Made by a program: the position numbers and the translations under genes
The notes under the pieces: model-generated
What the model was told of the DNA's origin: nothing
What the model saw: the letters and a program-made list of their open reading frames with translations, nothing else
The model's database searches: none
Shown: positions 10,949 to 20,511 of the stretch, piece after piece
How the letters are laid out: each line of letters begins with the position of its first letter
How positions within the stretch are numbered: the first letter of the stretch is position 1
Assembly: GCA_963699105.1 (NCBI GenBank)
Contig: CAVOTI010000001.1
Location: forward strand, 1,364,001 to 1,428,000
Source of the DNA: Bog-756 sp963699105
GTDB lineage: Bacteria > Actinomycetota > Acidimicrobiia > Acidimicrobiales > RAAP-2
Direction of reading: 5' to 3'
Length of the DNA: 64,000 bases

Positions 10949-12151
10949 ATGGGAGACATGACGGCCCACGGCGACCAGCTCTTCCTACCCGAGCCCGAGC
11001 CCCGTGACGTGCGCTACACGGTGATCTCGGTGGACGACCACCTGGTCGAGCCACCCGACATGTTCGAGGGACGGCTTCCGGCCCGTCTCCAGGAGGCGGC
11101 GCCCAAGGTCATCGAGACCAAGCGGGGCCACCAGGTGTGGCGGTTCGACGGGAAGACCTACTCGCAGGTGGGAATGAACGCGGTGGCCGGGCGGCGCCTC
11201 GAGACGGTGGAGGTCGAGCCGTTCCGGTTCGACCAGATGCGGCGGGGCTGCTGGGACATCGAGGCCCGCCTGGGCGACATGGACATCAACGGGGTGTGGG
11301 CGTCCCTCAACTTCCCGTCGATGATCACCGGGTTCTGCGGACGGGTGTTCTCGGAGTGCTCTGATCCGGAGCTGGGTCTGGCCGTCACCCGGGCGTGGAA
11401 CGACTGGTTGTTCGAGGAGTGGTATTCGCCCCATCCCGACCGGATCATCCCGATGGGGATCACCTTCCTCGCCCACCCCGAGCAGGGGGCCGAGGAGATC
11501 GTCCGCAACGCCGCCCGGGGCTTCACCTCGGTGACGCTGCCCGAGCGCCCCCACCGGATCGGCCTGCCGTCGATCTTCGACGACTACTGGGACCCGGTCT
11601 TCCGGGCCTGTGCGCAGACCGACACGGTGATCAGCCTCCACGCCGGATCCTCGGGCATGGCCGACCTCCCCGAAGGATGTCCGCCGGTGCAGTTGGCCGC
11701 CACCCTCTTCGGCCAGCTGTCCCTCACCGCCTGCGCCGAATGGTTGTGGTCGGGCTGGGCGGTCAGGTATCCGACGCTGAAGGTGGCCATGTCCGAAGGG
11801 GGCATCGGGTGGGTGGCGATGCTGGTCGACCGGCTCGACAACCTCGTCGACCGGTCCGGTTACGGCCTGGGATGGGACATTCGTCCCGCCGATGTGCTGC
11901 GCCGCAATTTCTGGTTCTGCACCATCGACGATCCGTCGACCATCGACACCCGTCACGCCATAGGTGTGGAGAACGTCATGGTCGAGGTGGACTACCCCCA
12001 CGGCGACAGCACCTGGCCGGACACCCAGTCGGTCATCGAGAAGCTGTGGGGTCACATCCCCCCCGAGGAGCTCCGGATGATGTGCTGCGAGAACGCCGCC
12101 GCCCTCTATCGCCATCCGCTGCCCCCGGTGGTGTTGCCGGCCCTGGGCTGA
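10949..12151 (+). CDS. Amidohydrolase family metal-dependent hydrolase
   Basis: An intact 400-residue TIM-barrel amidohydrolase of the ACMSD-like class (amidohydro_2). Motifs in order: VDDHLVEPPDMF (first strand metal site equivalent), MDINGVWASLNFPS, WNDWLFEEW, ISLHAGSSG, MSEGGIGWVAM and VDYPHGDSTWP near the C-terminus. Actinobacterial paralogues of this type act on unknown aromatic or cyclic substrates. Starts at ATG 10949, with a second in-frame ATG three codons later. Cytosolic. The uninterrupted frame contrasts with the broken genes on both sides. Confidence 0.85.
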   Translation: MGDMTAHGDQLFLPEPEPRDVRYTVISVDDHLVEPPDMFEGRLPARLQEAAPKVIETKRGHQVWRFDGKTYSQVGMNAVAGRRLETVEVEPFRFDQMRRGCWDIEARLGDMDINGVWASLNFPSMITGFCGRVFSECSDPELGLAVTRAWNDWLFEEWYSPHPDRIIPMGITFLAHPEQGAEEIVRNAARGFTSVTLPERPHRIGLPSIFDDYWDPVFRACAQTDTVISLHAGSSGMADLPEGCPPVQLAATLFGQLSLTACAEWLWSGWAVRYPTLKVAMSEGGIGWVAMLVDRLDNLVDRSGYGLGWDIRPADVLRRNFWFCTIDDPSTIDTRHAIGVENVMVEVDYPHGDSTWPDTQSVIEKLWGHIPPEELRMMCCENAAALYRHPLPPVVLPALG

Positions 12152-12171
12152 ACCGCCGGGGCCCGACCGCC

Positions 12172-12963
12172 TCAGCCCCGGGTCAGGTGGTTGGCGCAGG
12201 TGGCCCCGTCGTTGTCGCTGTTGGTCCCGTCCGGACAGGTCGTATCGACCCACGATGCCACCGGGGTGATGTCGGCCCCGGAAAACACGGCACCGGTCAG
12301 GTCGGTGCCGTTGACGAACTGGGTCCCGGTCAGGTCGGCGCCGGCGAAGTCGGCGTCCCGCAGGTTGGTGGAGTGGAACTCGGCGTCGGTCAGGTTGGCA
12401 TTGGTGAAGTTCGCTTCGCCGATCCCCACCGACAAGAAGACGGCATTGGACAGATTGGCGCCGGTGAAGATGGAGCCCGGGCCCACTCCGGTGTCGGTCA
12501 CCGGCGACCCGTTGGCGCCGTTGATGGAGTTGAACGTGGCGTTCGAGAGATTGGCCCCGGTGAAGGTGGCCGAGGTGAAGTAGGTTCCGTTGAACTGGGC
12601 GTTGGTCAGGGTGGCCCCCGACAGGTTGGCCAACCCGAGGTCGGTCAGCTTGAGGATGGCGCCGCTCATGTCGGCCCCGGTGAGATTGGCGCCGGCGAAG
12701 TTGCAACCGGTCAGGTTGGCATTGGGTCCCGGGGCCGGACAGGGCATCGTGGTGGTGGTGGTGGCCACCGCCGTGGTGGTGGTGATGTGGACCACCACTT
12801 CCGGCGTCGTCGAGCAGGCGGCCAGCGACAAGGCCAGCACCACCAGGGACAGGGCCAGCGCTACCGTCACCTTTCGCACCGTACGAGCCTTGCACGCCCG
12901 GTCGGCGAGCTGCGGGACCCACCGGTGGTGGCGGCGCCGGGTGGCGGCCGGCACCGGCGTCAC
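12172..12963 (-). CDS. Pentapeptide-repeat lipoprotein
   Basis: 263 residues. A basic N-region and hydrophobic segment end in a lipobox (SLAAC, about residue 50), then a Thr-rich linker and around 25 pentapeptide repeats of the A(N/D)LxX form (ANLTGADMSG, ANLSNATFNS), predicted to fold as a right-handed quadrilateral beta-helix. The C-terminus holds two cysteines in TTCPDGTNSDNDGATC, a tail commonly found after such repeats. Extracellular and membrane-tethered; role unknown. It is convergent with the amidohydrolase and divergent from the B12 locus. An ATG about 80 bases downstream of 12963 is an alternative start with a shorter leader. Confidence 0.82.
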   Translation of the reverse strand: MTPVPAATRRRHHRWVPQLADRACKARTVRKVTVALALSLVVLALSLAACSTTPEVVVHITTTTAVATTTTTMPCPAPGPNANLTGCNFAGANLTGADMSGAILKLTDLGLANLSGATLTNAQFNGTYFTSATFTGANLSNATFNSINGANGSPVTDTGVGPGSIFTGANLSNAVFLSVGIGEANFTNANLTDAEFHSTNLRDADFAGADLTGTQFVNGTDLTGAVFSGADITPVASWVDTTCPDGTNSDNDGATCANHLTRG

Positions 12964-12999
12964 GTCCTCGTGCGCCCCCCGCAGTTGTCTGGTAGCGTC

Positions 13000-13115
13000 C
13001 CGAATCGCAGCAGATGGGATGCATCGGGGAAGCCGGTCGAAGTCCGGCGCTGGTCCGCAACCGTAGGTGACGAAGGCAAGCCTCCGTCACGAGCCGGGAT
13101 ACCGAAGTACTCCAC
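13000..13115 (+). promoter_or_regulatory. Cobalamin riboswitch aptamer
   Basis: The core GGGGAAGCCGGTCGAAGTCC followed by GGCGCTGGTCCGCAACCGTA (13026-13065) matches the conserved cobalamin aptamer signature (GGGAA, GGTGxxAxTCC, CCGCAACxGT). It is followed by a paired arm (GGTGACGAAG with CCTCCGTCAC) and GAGCCGGGATACC near 13091. It lies about 110 bases upstream of the first transcobalamin-like gene on the same strand, which is a context that fits B12 control. Boundaries are approximate. Confidence 0.82.
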
Positions 13116-13180
13116 ATGTGAGTCCATACCCGTCGAGAACAACGGCAGGGACTCGGGCGGTCGCTTGCCGCGTAGCGAGT

Positions 13181-13219
13181 GGAACTTCCGGGTCGGTGCC
13201 TTGGAAGAGAGGAAGTTCC
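13181..13219 (+). promoter_or_regulatory. RBS-sequestering hairpin (riboswitch expression platform)
   Basis: GGAACTTCC at 13181-13189 is perfectly complementary to GGAAGTTCC at 13211-13219. The second arm contains the GGAAG of the ribosome binding site, three bases before ATG 13222. This helix would block initiation, which supports translational control by the upstream cobalamin aptamer. No U-run follows, so it is not a terminator. Confidence 0.6.
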
Positions 13220-13221
13220 CC

Positions 13222-14615
13222 ATGTCGAAGCACCTGTTGGTGCGGGCTGCCCTAGGAGTCAGCCTTCTGATTGCCATCGTCGCGGCACCGTCGACGGCAT
13301 TCGCTGCCAATCCCTCGTCCGGTGCCCCGCCCACCGTCCCCCAGGTGGCGTCGGCCACCGCCGGAGGCGCCTGGCTCGAGTCCCAGTTCAACTCGTCGGG
13401 GTACATCCCCCTCTCGGGAAGTCCCGACCAGCCCGACCTGTCGTCCACCGCCAACGCCGTGCTGGCCCTGGCCAGTGTCGGTGACGACACCGTGGCTCTC
13501 GAAGGTCTCGATTACCTGTCACAACACGTGGATGCCTATGTCGTCGATCAGGACAACAGTGACCTTCCGGGTTCGCTGGCCCTCCTCATCCTCGACGCCC
13601 ATGCTCTCGGAGCCGATCCCACCTCGTTCGGTGGGACCAACCTGGTGGCGCGTCTGCTGGCCACCCAGCAGACCAGTGGGGCCTACGCCGGCATGTTCGG
13701 AACCGACACCCAGTTGCTCGACAACTACACCGCCGGTGACTTCACCCAGGGACTGGCGCTGTCCGGCGCTGGCCGCCGCCGGGATCGATCGGGAGCACCC
13801 AAGCCGCCGCGGTGAACTGGCTGCTGGCCGAACAGTGTCCAGACGGAGGTTGGAACTTCTCCGACAACTCGGATGACGCCTGCGCCGGCGACCCGGCCGA
13901 CTACGCCGGCCCGGACACCAACTCGACTTCACAGGCCATCCAGGGTCTGTCGGCCGAAGGGGCCCTCACCGCCAAGGCCGCCAGTCTGGCCGACAAGTTC
14001 GTCAAAGTCGTCTCAGAGATCCTGACGGAGGATGGGGATACGAGCCCAATGCTGCCGGACGACCCGGGGAACACTCCGATCCTGACTCGACCGCCGAGGT
14101 CATCCAGGCCATTTTGGCCCTGGGGAAGTCACCGTCGTCGGCGGGGTTCTCGAAGCAGAGCGCCAACCCGGTGGCCACCCTCCTCGCCTTCCAACTGACC
14201 TCGGGTTCGGGCTCGGGCGCGTTCGCCTATCCGGGGAGCACCGGCGCCGGACTTGCTCGCCACCTATCAGGCGGTGCCGGCCGTGGCCGGCGTCGATCAG
14301 CCGTTCAACCTGGCCATCACGACTTCATCGCTTCCGGGTGGCACGGTGTACACCAGGCATGCCGCCAGTACTCGGCCCAGCTGACGGCCAGCGGTGGATC
14401 GGCCCCTTATACGTGGAAGCTGGTCAGCGGGTCGGGGACGCTGCCGGCCGGGCTCAGGCTCGATCGGCCGCACCGGAGTCATCTCGGGCAAGCCCCAAGC
14501 GGCCGGTACGTCCTCGTTCGCCGTCGAGGTGTTCGCCGCCCGGTCGGCCTCGGTGCCCCCGACCGAGGCCATTTCGTGGAAGCAGTTCTCCGTCACCACC
14601 GCATCGGCGGCCTGA
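13222..14615 (+). CDS. Secreted transcobalamin-like alpha-barrel protein with Ig-like domain (frameshifted)
   Basis: ATG 13222 follows GAGAGGAAG. A signal peptide (ends near STAFAAN) precedes an alpha/alpha-barrel of the prenyltransferase/terpenoid-cyclase clan, the fold of the cobalamin-binding domain of transcobalamin and intrinsic factor. Repeating motifs are STANAVLALASVG, TQLLDNYTAGDFTQGLALS, EQCPDGGWNFSD, PDTNSTSQAIQGL, DPDSTAEVIQAILALG and ATYQAVPAVAGV. A He_PIG/Ig-like domain (FNLAITTSSLPGG to GLRLDRSTGVISGKP) ends the protein at TGA 14613-14615. Frameshifts lie near 13775, 13800, 14060, 14110, 14250, 14345 and 14465. Position behind a B12 riboswitch and ahead of an ECF transporter points to extracellular cobalamin capture; this function is inferred. 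Confidence 0.75.
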
Positions 14616-14653
14616 GCGCAGAAGGCGGGCGGGGACGTCGAAGAGGAAATCGA

Positions 14654-16612
14654 ATGCCGATTGCCGGCAGGTGTCGAGGAGTGGGGCGGGCGGTCGTGAC
14701 CGCCGCGCTCGCCGGGTCGATGTCGCTGGCCACGCTCCCGTTGGTGGCCGCCCCGGTGGGGGCGGCCACCGGCCACCCGGCTCCTGATCGGCCCCGGGTC
14801 CGGGCCGGGGCCGGAACCAGGCCGCGTCGGGCCGACCGATCGCTCCGATCGGCAGGTCGGTGGCCCCACCCCCGACCTGGCCGCCGCCGTCGGCTACCTG
14901 ACCGCAGCGCCAATCTGATCGACGGCAGCAACTACGAGCCCGACGGCCCGGGCTATCCCGACATCGGGCTCACCATGGACGGGGCCCTGGCCTTGGCCGC
15001 GGCCGGAACCGCCCCGGTCGCCCTGGCCGACATGGTGGCCTACGTGGCGGCCAACGGGGCCGGCTGGACCGGGTACGGGCACCTCGGAGGCATCGGGAGG
15101 ATCGCTCGGCAAGGAGGCGCTGCTGGCCGAGGCGGTGGGTGAGGACCCCCGCAGACTTCGGGGGCGAGAACCTGATCTCGGCCCTGGACGCCACCGTGTG
15201 CCCGGCGGCCTCCACCGGGACCGACACCAGCTGTGCGGCGGCCGGCAACTACGCCTACTCCGAGCTCGACCTTCGATCAGGCCCTCGGGATCATGGCCCA
15301 GGTGCGGGCCGGCGACTCGGTCCGGTGCCGCGGCTCCGATCCGGTACCTCGAGTCACTCCAGAACAGCGACGGGGGCTGGCCCAGTGTCATCCCACCGGG
15401 GACTGTCGACGGCGTCGGATGTCGACAGCACCGGCATGGCGGTGATGGCCCTGGCCCTGGTGTTCGGGCCATCGGGCGGCGGCCGCCGTCAAACAGGGCA
15501 TCAAGCTGGATCGCCGGCCAGCAGGAGTCGAACGGCGGGTTTCCCGGGGGCGGCGGGCGACAACACCAACTCGGCCGCTCTGGCCCTCATGGCCATGGAC
15601 CTCGATGGCGCCACCTACGCCACCGACGTCGATGCCGGCCTGTCGTTCCTGGCCGGCCAAGCAGAATCCCGACGGAGGGTTCACCATCAGCTCCGGTCCC
15701 GGCTCGCCAGCCGGGATCCGATCTGCGGGCCACCACCCAGGCGGTCAGCGGCACCGTGGGGACGTCCTTCGGCACCTTGCGGACCACGCGACCACTCGGG
15801 CTGCCGCCGACCGGCCCCTCCCTCGGCCCCGGACGGCAAGGGCTACTGGGAGGTGGCCGGCCGACGGCGGCATCTTCGCCTTCGGTGACGCCACGTTCCA
15901 CGGCTCGATGGGCGGCGATCCGCCTCGACCAACCCGTGGTGGGCATGGCCCCCACCCCGGACGGCAACGGCTACTGGGAGGTGGCGAGCCGACGGCGGCA
16001 TCTTCACCTTCGGTGACGCCACGTTCCACGGCTCGATGGGCGGGACCACACCTGAACCAGCCGGTCGTGGGCATGGCCCCCACCCCCGACGGCAACGGCT
16101 ACTGGGAGGTGGCCAGCCGACGGCGGCATCTTCACCTTCGGTGACGCCACGTTCCACGGCTCGATGGGCGGGACTCCGCTCAACCAGCCGGTGGTGGGCA
16201 TGGCCCCCACCCCCGACGGCGACGGGCTACTGGGAGGTGGCCAGCCGACGGCGGCATCTTCGCCTTCGGTGACGCCGACGTTCCACGGCTCGATGGGCGG
16301 GACGCCACCTGAACAGGCCGGTGGTGGGCATGGCCCCGACCCCCGACGGCAAGGGCTACTGGGAGGTGGCCAGCCGACGGCGGCATCTTCGCCTTCGGCG
16401 ACGCCACGTTCCACGGCTCGATGGGCGGGACGCCACCTGAACCGGCCCGTCGTGGGCATGGCCCCCACCCCGGACGGCAAGGGCTACTGGGAGGTGGCGA
16501 GCGACGGCGGCATCTTCGCCTTCGGCGACGCCACGTTCCACGGCTCGATGGGCGGGGCACGCTCGACCGAACCGGTGGTCGGGCATCGGCCCCGCACCGG
16601 AGCGGCGCGTGA
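14654..16612 (+). CDS. Second secreted transcobalamin-like alpha-barrel protein fused to propeller-type repeats (frameshifted)
   Basis: ATG 14654 follows AAGAGGA. A signal peptide (SMSLATLPLVAAPVGAA) precedes a second alpha/alpha-barrel domain: YEPDGPGYPDIGLTMDGALAL, KEALLAEAVGEDP, RYLESLQNSDGGWPSV, VDSTGMAVMALAL, GQQESNGGFPG, TNSAALALMAMDLDG and QNPDGGFTISSGPGS. From about 15835 the protein continues into six GYWEVASDGGIFAFG repeats. At least fifteen single-base insertions break the frame; the repeat copies show them clearly, for example AGCCGACGG where an intact copy near 16500 has AGCGACGG. The true stop is unclear: the literal frame ends at TGA 16610, while repaired reading could end near TAG 16652. 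Probably a second secreted B12 binder or a cell-surface-displayed version. Confidence 0.68.
15868..16560 (+). repeat. Tandem coding repeats, six copies of about 126 bp
   Basis: Copies begin with GGCGGCATCTTC near 15868, 15994, 16122, 16251, 16380 and 16507. They are almost identical in DNA, so comparing them exposes extra bases directly: period 126 expected, 127-129 seen where insertions occur. The unit encodes GIFAFGDATFHGSMGG then LNQPVVGMAPTPDG and GYWEVASD. Confidence 0.85.
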
Positions 16613-16677
16613 TTCCGCATGCGACCGGCCGACCACGGGACGTAGACTCGGCACCGCCTCGGCTGTACGTCCGCTGC

Positions 16678-17638
16678 GTGGTGGCCTCGGGCATCGTCGC
16701 CGCCACCGTCGGCCGGCGGAATCGGTCCTGGCCGTCGGTCCCGACCGACCGCGGCCGGGGCCGATCCCATCGGCAGCTGCACCACCAGCGCCGGGGTGAT
16801 CGTGGTGGTCGACTTCTCGCCTTCGGGCGGCAACATCGTGCGGGGGTGCGACGCCACCCTCACCACCGGGTACGCCGCTCTCCAGGCCGCCGGGTTCACC
16901 ACGGCCGGCGACGAGCACGACGGTCCCGCCTTCATCTGCCGGATCGACGGCTACCCCACCGCCAGTCCAGGATCCCTGCATCGACACCCCTCCGGCCACC
17001 GCCTACTGGTCGTACTGGCACGCCGACGCCGGCCAGGACACATGGAGCTACAGCCAAGTGGGGGCGATGAGCTACCAACCCCCGGCCGGCAGTGTCGACG
17101 CCTGGGTCTACGGTTCGACCGCACTGGGCGGGAACCGACGGACAGCCGCCCTTCTCCCCGAGCGCGGTCCGGGCCACCAACACCTCGGTGGTCACCACCA
17201 GTCCGACCCCGAGTCGATCCCCAGTCCCAGTCCGAACACCGGGGCGACCTCGCCGCCCCCGGCCCGGTCGTCGACCAGTCCTCCCAAGCCGTCGCCGACG
17301 GTGGCCAAGGGCGGCGCAGCCGTGGTGCCCGAGTCCCACCCGAACAGCGCGTCATCGACCAACCCGACCTCGCCGGTGACCGCCTGGTCGACCACACCGA
17401 CCACGTCGACGGCCAAGTGGCCGACGACGACTACGACGACCATCGACTGGGGCTCCCTGAGTGCGGCGTCGAGCACCGAAGGAGGGTCGACGCCGAAGAT
17501 CGTCGACGCCACGCCGGCGGCCGACGACCATCCGTCGTCCGGGTCACCGGCTCCCTTGATCGAGGGCGTGATCGCTGGTGGTCGCCCTCGCCGCGGTGGC
17601 CGTCCATCGTGGCCTGGCGCCGCCGTCGGGCCGGCTGA
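16678..17638 (+). CDS. Membrane-anchored protein with transcobalamin C-terminal (DUF4430)-like domain (frameshifted)
   Basis: The start is uncertain; a hydrophobic leader CVVASGIVAATV is readable from GTG 16678. The folded domain, from SCTTSAGVIVVVDFS through GYAALQAAGFTTAGDEHDGP, FICRIDG, CIDTPPATAYWSYWHA and SVDAWVYG, has the pattern of the DUF4430/transcobalamin C-terminal domain, with four cysteines placed as in the lipoprotein at 21.4 kb. A Pro/Ser/Thr-rich stalk of about 130 residues follows, then a C-terminal helix (GVIAGVVALAAVAVIVAW) and RRRRAG before TGA 17636-17638. The layout (domain, stalk, helix, basic tail) places the domain outside the cell. It ends four bases before the T-component start. 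Cobalamin binding is inferred from context. Confidence 0.66.
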
Positions 17639-17641
17639 GCG

Positions 17642-18903
17642 ATGCCCGACCGGCCGCCGCCCTCGAGACTCGGCACCGATCGTCGGATCCCGCGCAATCT
17701 CCACCCCATCGCCTGGTGGATCTGGGCCCTGGGGCTGGCCACGGCGGCCAGCCGCACCACCAATCCCATTGCTGCTCCTGCTGGTACTGGGCGTGCTGGC
17801 CTTGGTGGTGGCCAACCGCCGCAGCGAGGCGCCATGGGCCCGGGCCTTCAAGTACTACCTCTTCCTGGCCCTCACCGTGGTGGCCATCCGCGTGGTGTTC
17901 CGCTCGGTCTTCGGTGGCGACACCGATCCCGGCGAGCATGCACGGTGCTGTTCCGCCTGCCTCACGTCCCGCTGCCCTCGTGGGCGGCCGGCGTCCAGCT
18001 GGGAGGACCGGTCACCCTCGAGGGCACCGTGTCGGCCCTCTACGACGGGCTGCGGCTGGGCACCCTGCTGTGCTGCCTGGGGGCGGCCAACACCCTGGCC
18101 AACCCCAAGCGGGCGCTGCGGGTCCTGCCCGGCGCGCTCTACGAGCTGGGCGTGGCCGTCGTGGTCTCCCTCAGCGTGGCCCCGCAACTGGTGGAGAGCG
18201 TGCAGCGGGTGCGGCGGGCCCGCAAGCTCCGGGGTGGGGCGCCAGACGCGGCTTCCATGCCCTCCGGAGCATCGCCATCCCCGTGCTCGAGGACGCCCTG
18301 GAGCGTTCGCTGCGACTGGCCGCGGCCATGGACTCCCGGGGCTACGGGCGGACCGGCAACGCCTCGCCGACGGGAGCGGCGGATGACCGGGGCCTTCATG
18401 ATCGCCGGCATGTGCGGGCTGTGCATCGGCGCCTACGGACTGCTCGACGGCTCGGCTCTCGGGCTCTCGGCCCTTCCGGCCCTGGTGGCCGGAGCGGTGC
18501 TGTGCTGCGTCGGCCTGCTCCTCGGTGGCCGCCAGGTCCAGCGGAGCCAGTACCGGCCCGACCCGTGGAAGGCCCCGGAGTGGATCGTGTCGGCCTGCGG
18601 GGTGGTGCCGGCGGTCGTCCTGCTGGCCGGGGTGGGCTGCGGCGCCAGTCGAGCCTCAACCCCTCGACCGACCCGCTGGCGTGGCCCACCCTTCCCCGTG
18701 GTGCCGGCGCTGGCCATCCTCGTCGGCCGGCCGTGGCCGCGGTGGCCGCCCCCGCCGCCGATCCGGGCGGCGCCGATCGGCGGCCAGTCGGACCATCGGA
18801 CCGGCCCCGGGGCGTCGGATCGCCGGCTGTGGTCCCGACCGGGGCTGCGGCCCCGCCCGGTGGGGGTGCCGGCAGTGATCGAGTTCGAGCAGGTCAGCCG
18901 TGA
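17642..18903 (+). CDS. ECF transporter T component (CbiQ/EcfT-like), frameshifted
   Basis: The transmembrane coupling subunit of an energy-coupling factor importer. Starts at ATG 17642 (MPDRPPPSRL) and has about six hydrophobic segments: HPIAWWIWALGLA, PLLLLLVLGVLALVVAN, YYLFLALTVVAIRVVF, LGTLLCCLGAANTL, LGVAVVVSLSVAPQL and two in the C-terminal half (AFMIAGMCGLCIGAYGLL, ALPALVAGAVLCCVGLLL). The cytosolic signature region is VQRVRRARKLRG then ALERSLRLAAAMDSRGYGR, matching the T-component coupling helices with an Ala-x-x-x-Arg-Gly type motif. Frame breaks near 17760, 17945, 18240, 18650 and 18725. The last frame stops at 18903, overlapping the ATPase start by 29 bases. Confidence 0.75.
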
Positions 18904-20511
18904 CCTACGACGAGGCCGCCGAGCCCCGGTCCTCCGCGACGTCGACCTGCAGCATCGAGGAGGGCGAGCTGGCCCTGGTGGTCGGGCGGACCGGTGTCGG
19001 GCAAGTCCACGCTGCTGGGGGCCATCAACGGCCTGGTTCCCCACTTCACCGGGGGGACGCTGGCCGGACGGGTGGTGGTCGACGGCCGGGACACCAGCAC
19101 CTACAAGCCCCGGGAGCTGGCCGACGTCGTGGGCGTGGTCGGCCAGGACCCGCTGGCCGGCTTCGTGACCGACACCGTCGAGGAGGAGCTGGCCTACGCC
19201 ATGGAGCAGTTGGCCGTCGCCGCCCGACGTGATGCGCAAACGGGTGGAGGAGACGCTGGACCTGCTCGGCATCGCCGAACTGCGGGACCGGGCCCTCATC
19301 GAGCTGTCGGGGGGCCAGCAGCAGCGGGTGGCCATCGGCTCGGTGCTGACCGCCCAGCCCCGGATCCTGGTGCTCGACGAGCCGACCTCGGCCCTCGACC
19401 CGACGGCGGCCGAGGAGGTGCTGGCCGCCATCACCCGGCTGGTCCACGATCTGGGGGTGACCGTGGTGCTGGCCGAGCACCGGCTGGAGCGGGTCGTCCA
19501 GTACGCCGACCGGGTCATCGAGGTGCGGGGGGACGGCACCGTCTCCTCGGGCGAGCCGGCGTCGATGCTGGCCACCACCGCCGTGGCCCCGCCGGTGGTC
19601 GAGCTCGGTCGGCTGGCCGGATGGGACCCGCTGCCCATGTCGGTCCGGGACGCCCGACGCCGGGCCGGGCCCCTCCGGGACGGGATCGCCGCCGGTCCCG
19701 ATGCCCCCGGTCCGGGGCGGCCGCGACGCGGAGCGGCCGACAGGCATCCTGCTCGAGGCCCGCAAGGTCGTGGTCCGCTACGGGCGCCACGGTGGCCGTG
19801 CGGGCCGTCGACCTCGAGCTGCGCGGGGGTCAGGTGACGGCGCTGATGGGCCGCAACGGGTCGGGCAAGTCGTCGCTGCTGTGGGCGATCCAGGGGTCGG
19901 GACCCCGACAGGGCGGGACGGTCGACGTCGGCGGGGATCGATCCCGGGTCGGTGTCGCCGGCCAAGGCCCGGCGGCTGGTCGGCCTGGTGCCCCAGACCC
20001 CGGCCGACCTCCTCTACCTCGAGACGGTGGCGCAGGAGTGCGCCCAGGCCGACCGCGAGTCGGACGGTGCCTCCACCGGGAGCGCCCGGCCGCTGCTCGA
20101 CCGGCTGGCGCCCGGCATCGCCGGTGAGATGCACCCCCGGGACCTGTCCGAGGGTCAGCGGCTGTCGCTGGTCCTGGCCGTGCAGCTGGCCGCGGCTCCG
20201 GCCGTGGTCCTGCTGGACGAACCCACCCGGGGCCTCGACTACCGGGCCAAGCGGGCGCTGATCGACATCATCGACGTGCTGGCCGCCGAGGGCCGGGCGG
20301 TGGTGATCGCCACCCACGACGTGGAGTTCGTGGCCGCCGCCGCCGACCGGGTGGTGGTGATGGCGGCCGGCGACATCGTGGCCGACGGCCCCACCGCCGA
20401 GGTGGTGGGGGCCTCGCCGGCCTTCGCCCCCCAGGTGGCCAAGATCCTGGCCCCGCTCGCCTACCTCACCCTGGACCAGGTCCGGCGGCTCTGGCCGAGG
20501 CGGCGTCGTGA
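18875..20511 (+). CDS. ECF transporter double ATPase (two fused ABC domains), frameshifted
   Basis: Two complete ABC ATPases in one polypeptide, as in fused EcfA/EcfA' proteins. It starts at GTG 18875 (VIEFEQVS). The first half has Walker A near 18990-19010 (restored GRTGVGKSTLL), Q-loop VGQDPLAGF, signature LSGGQQQRVAIGS, Walker B ILVLDEPTSALDP and the switch His in LAEHRLERVVQ. The second half has Walker A GRNGSGKSSLL, Q-loop LVPQTPADLLYLE, a signature degenerate at LSEGQRLSLVLA, Walker B VVLLDEPTRGLD and switch His in ATHDVEFVAAAAD. Frameshifts lie near 18900, 18945, 19000, 19225, 19690, 19790 and 19940. Its probable stop TGA 20509-20511 overlaps the S-component GTG. Confidence 0.78.

Noticed and set aside
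9504..11054. Minus-strand 516-residue frame
   Set aside because: It lies wholly opposite the cyclase/ATPase and amidohydrolase genes and has low-complexity Gly/Arg/His composition typical of a GC-rich shadow.
13222..14615. Triterpene cyclase or prenyltransferase enzyme
   Set aside because: The protein is secreted, lies behind a cobalamin riboswitch, and shows no DxDD catalytic motif or zinc ligands in the readable parts; a binding role is more likely.
13222..20511. Programmed frameshifting in the B12 locus
   Set aside because: Breaks are far too frequent, occur in varied sequence contexts without slippery heptamers, and several are visible as extra bases against neighbouring repeat copies.
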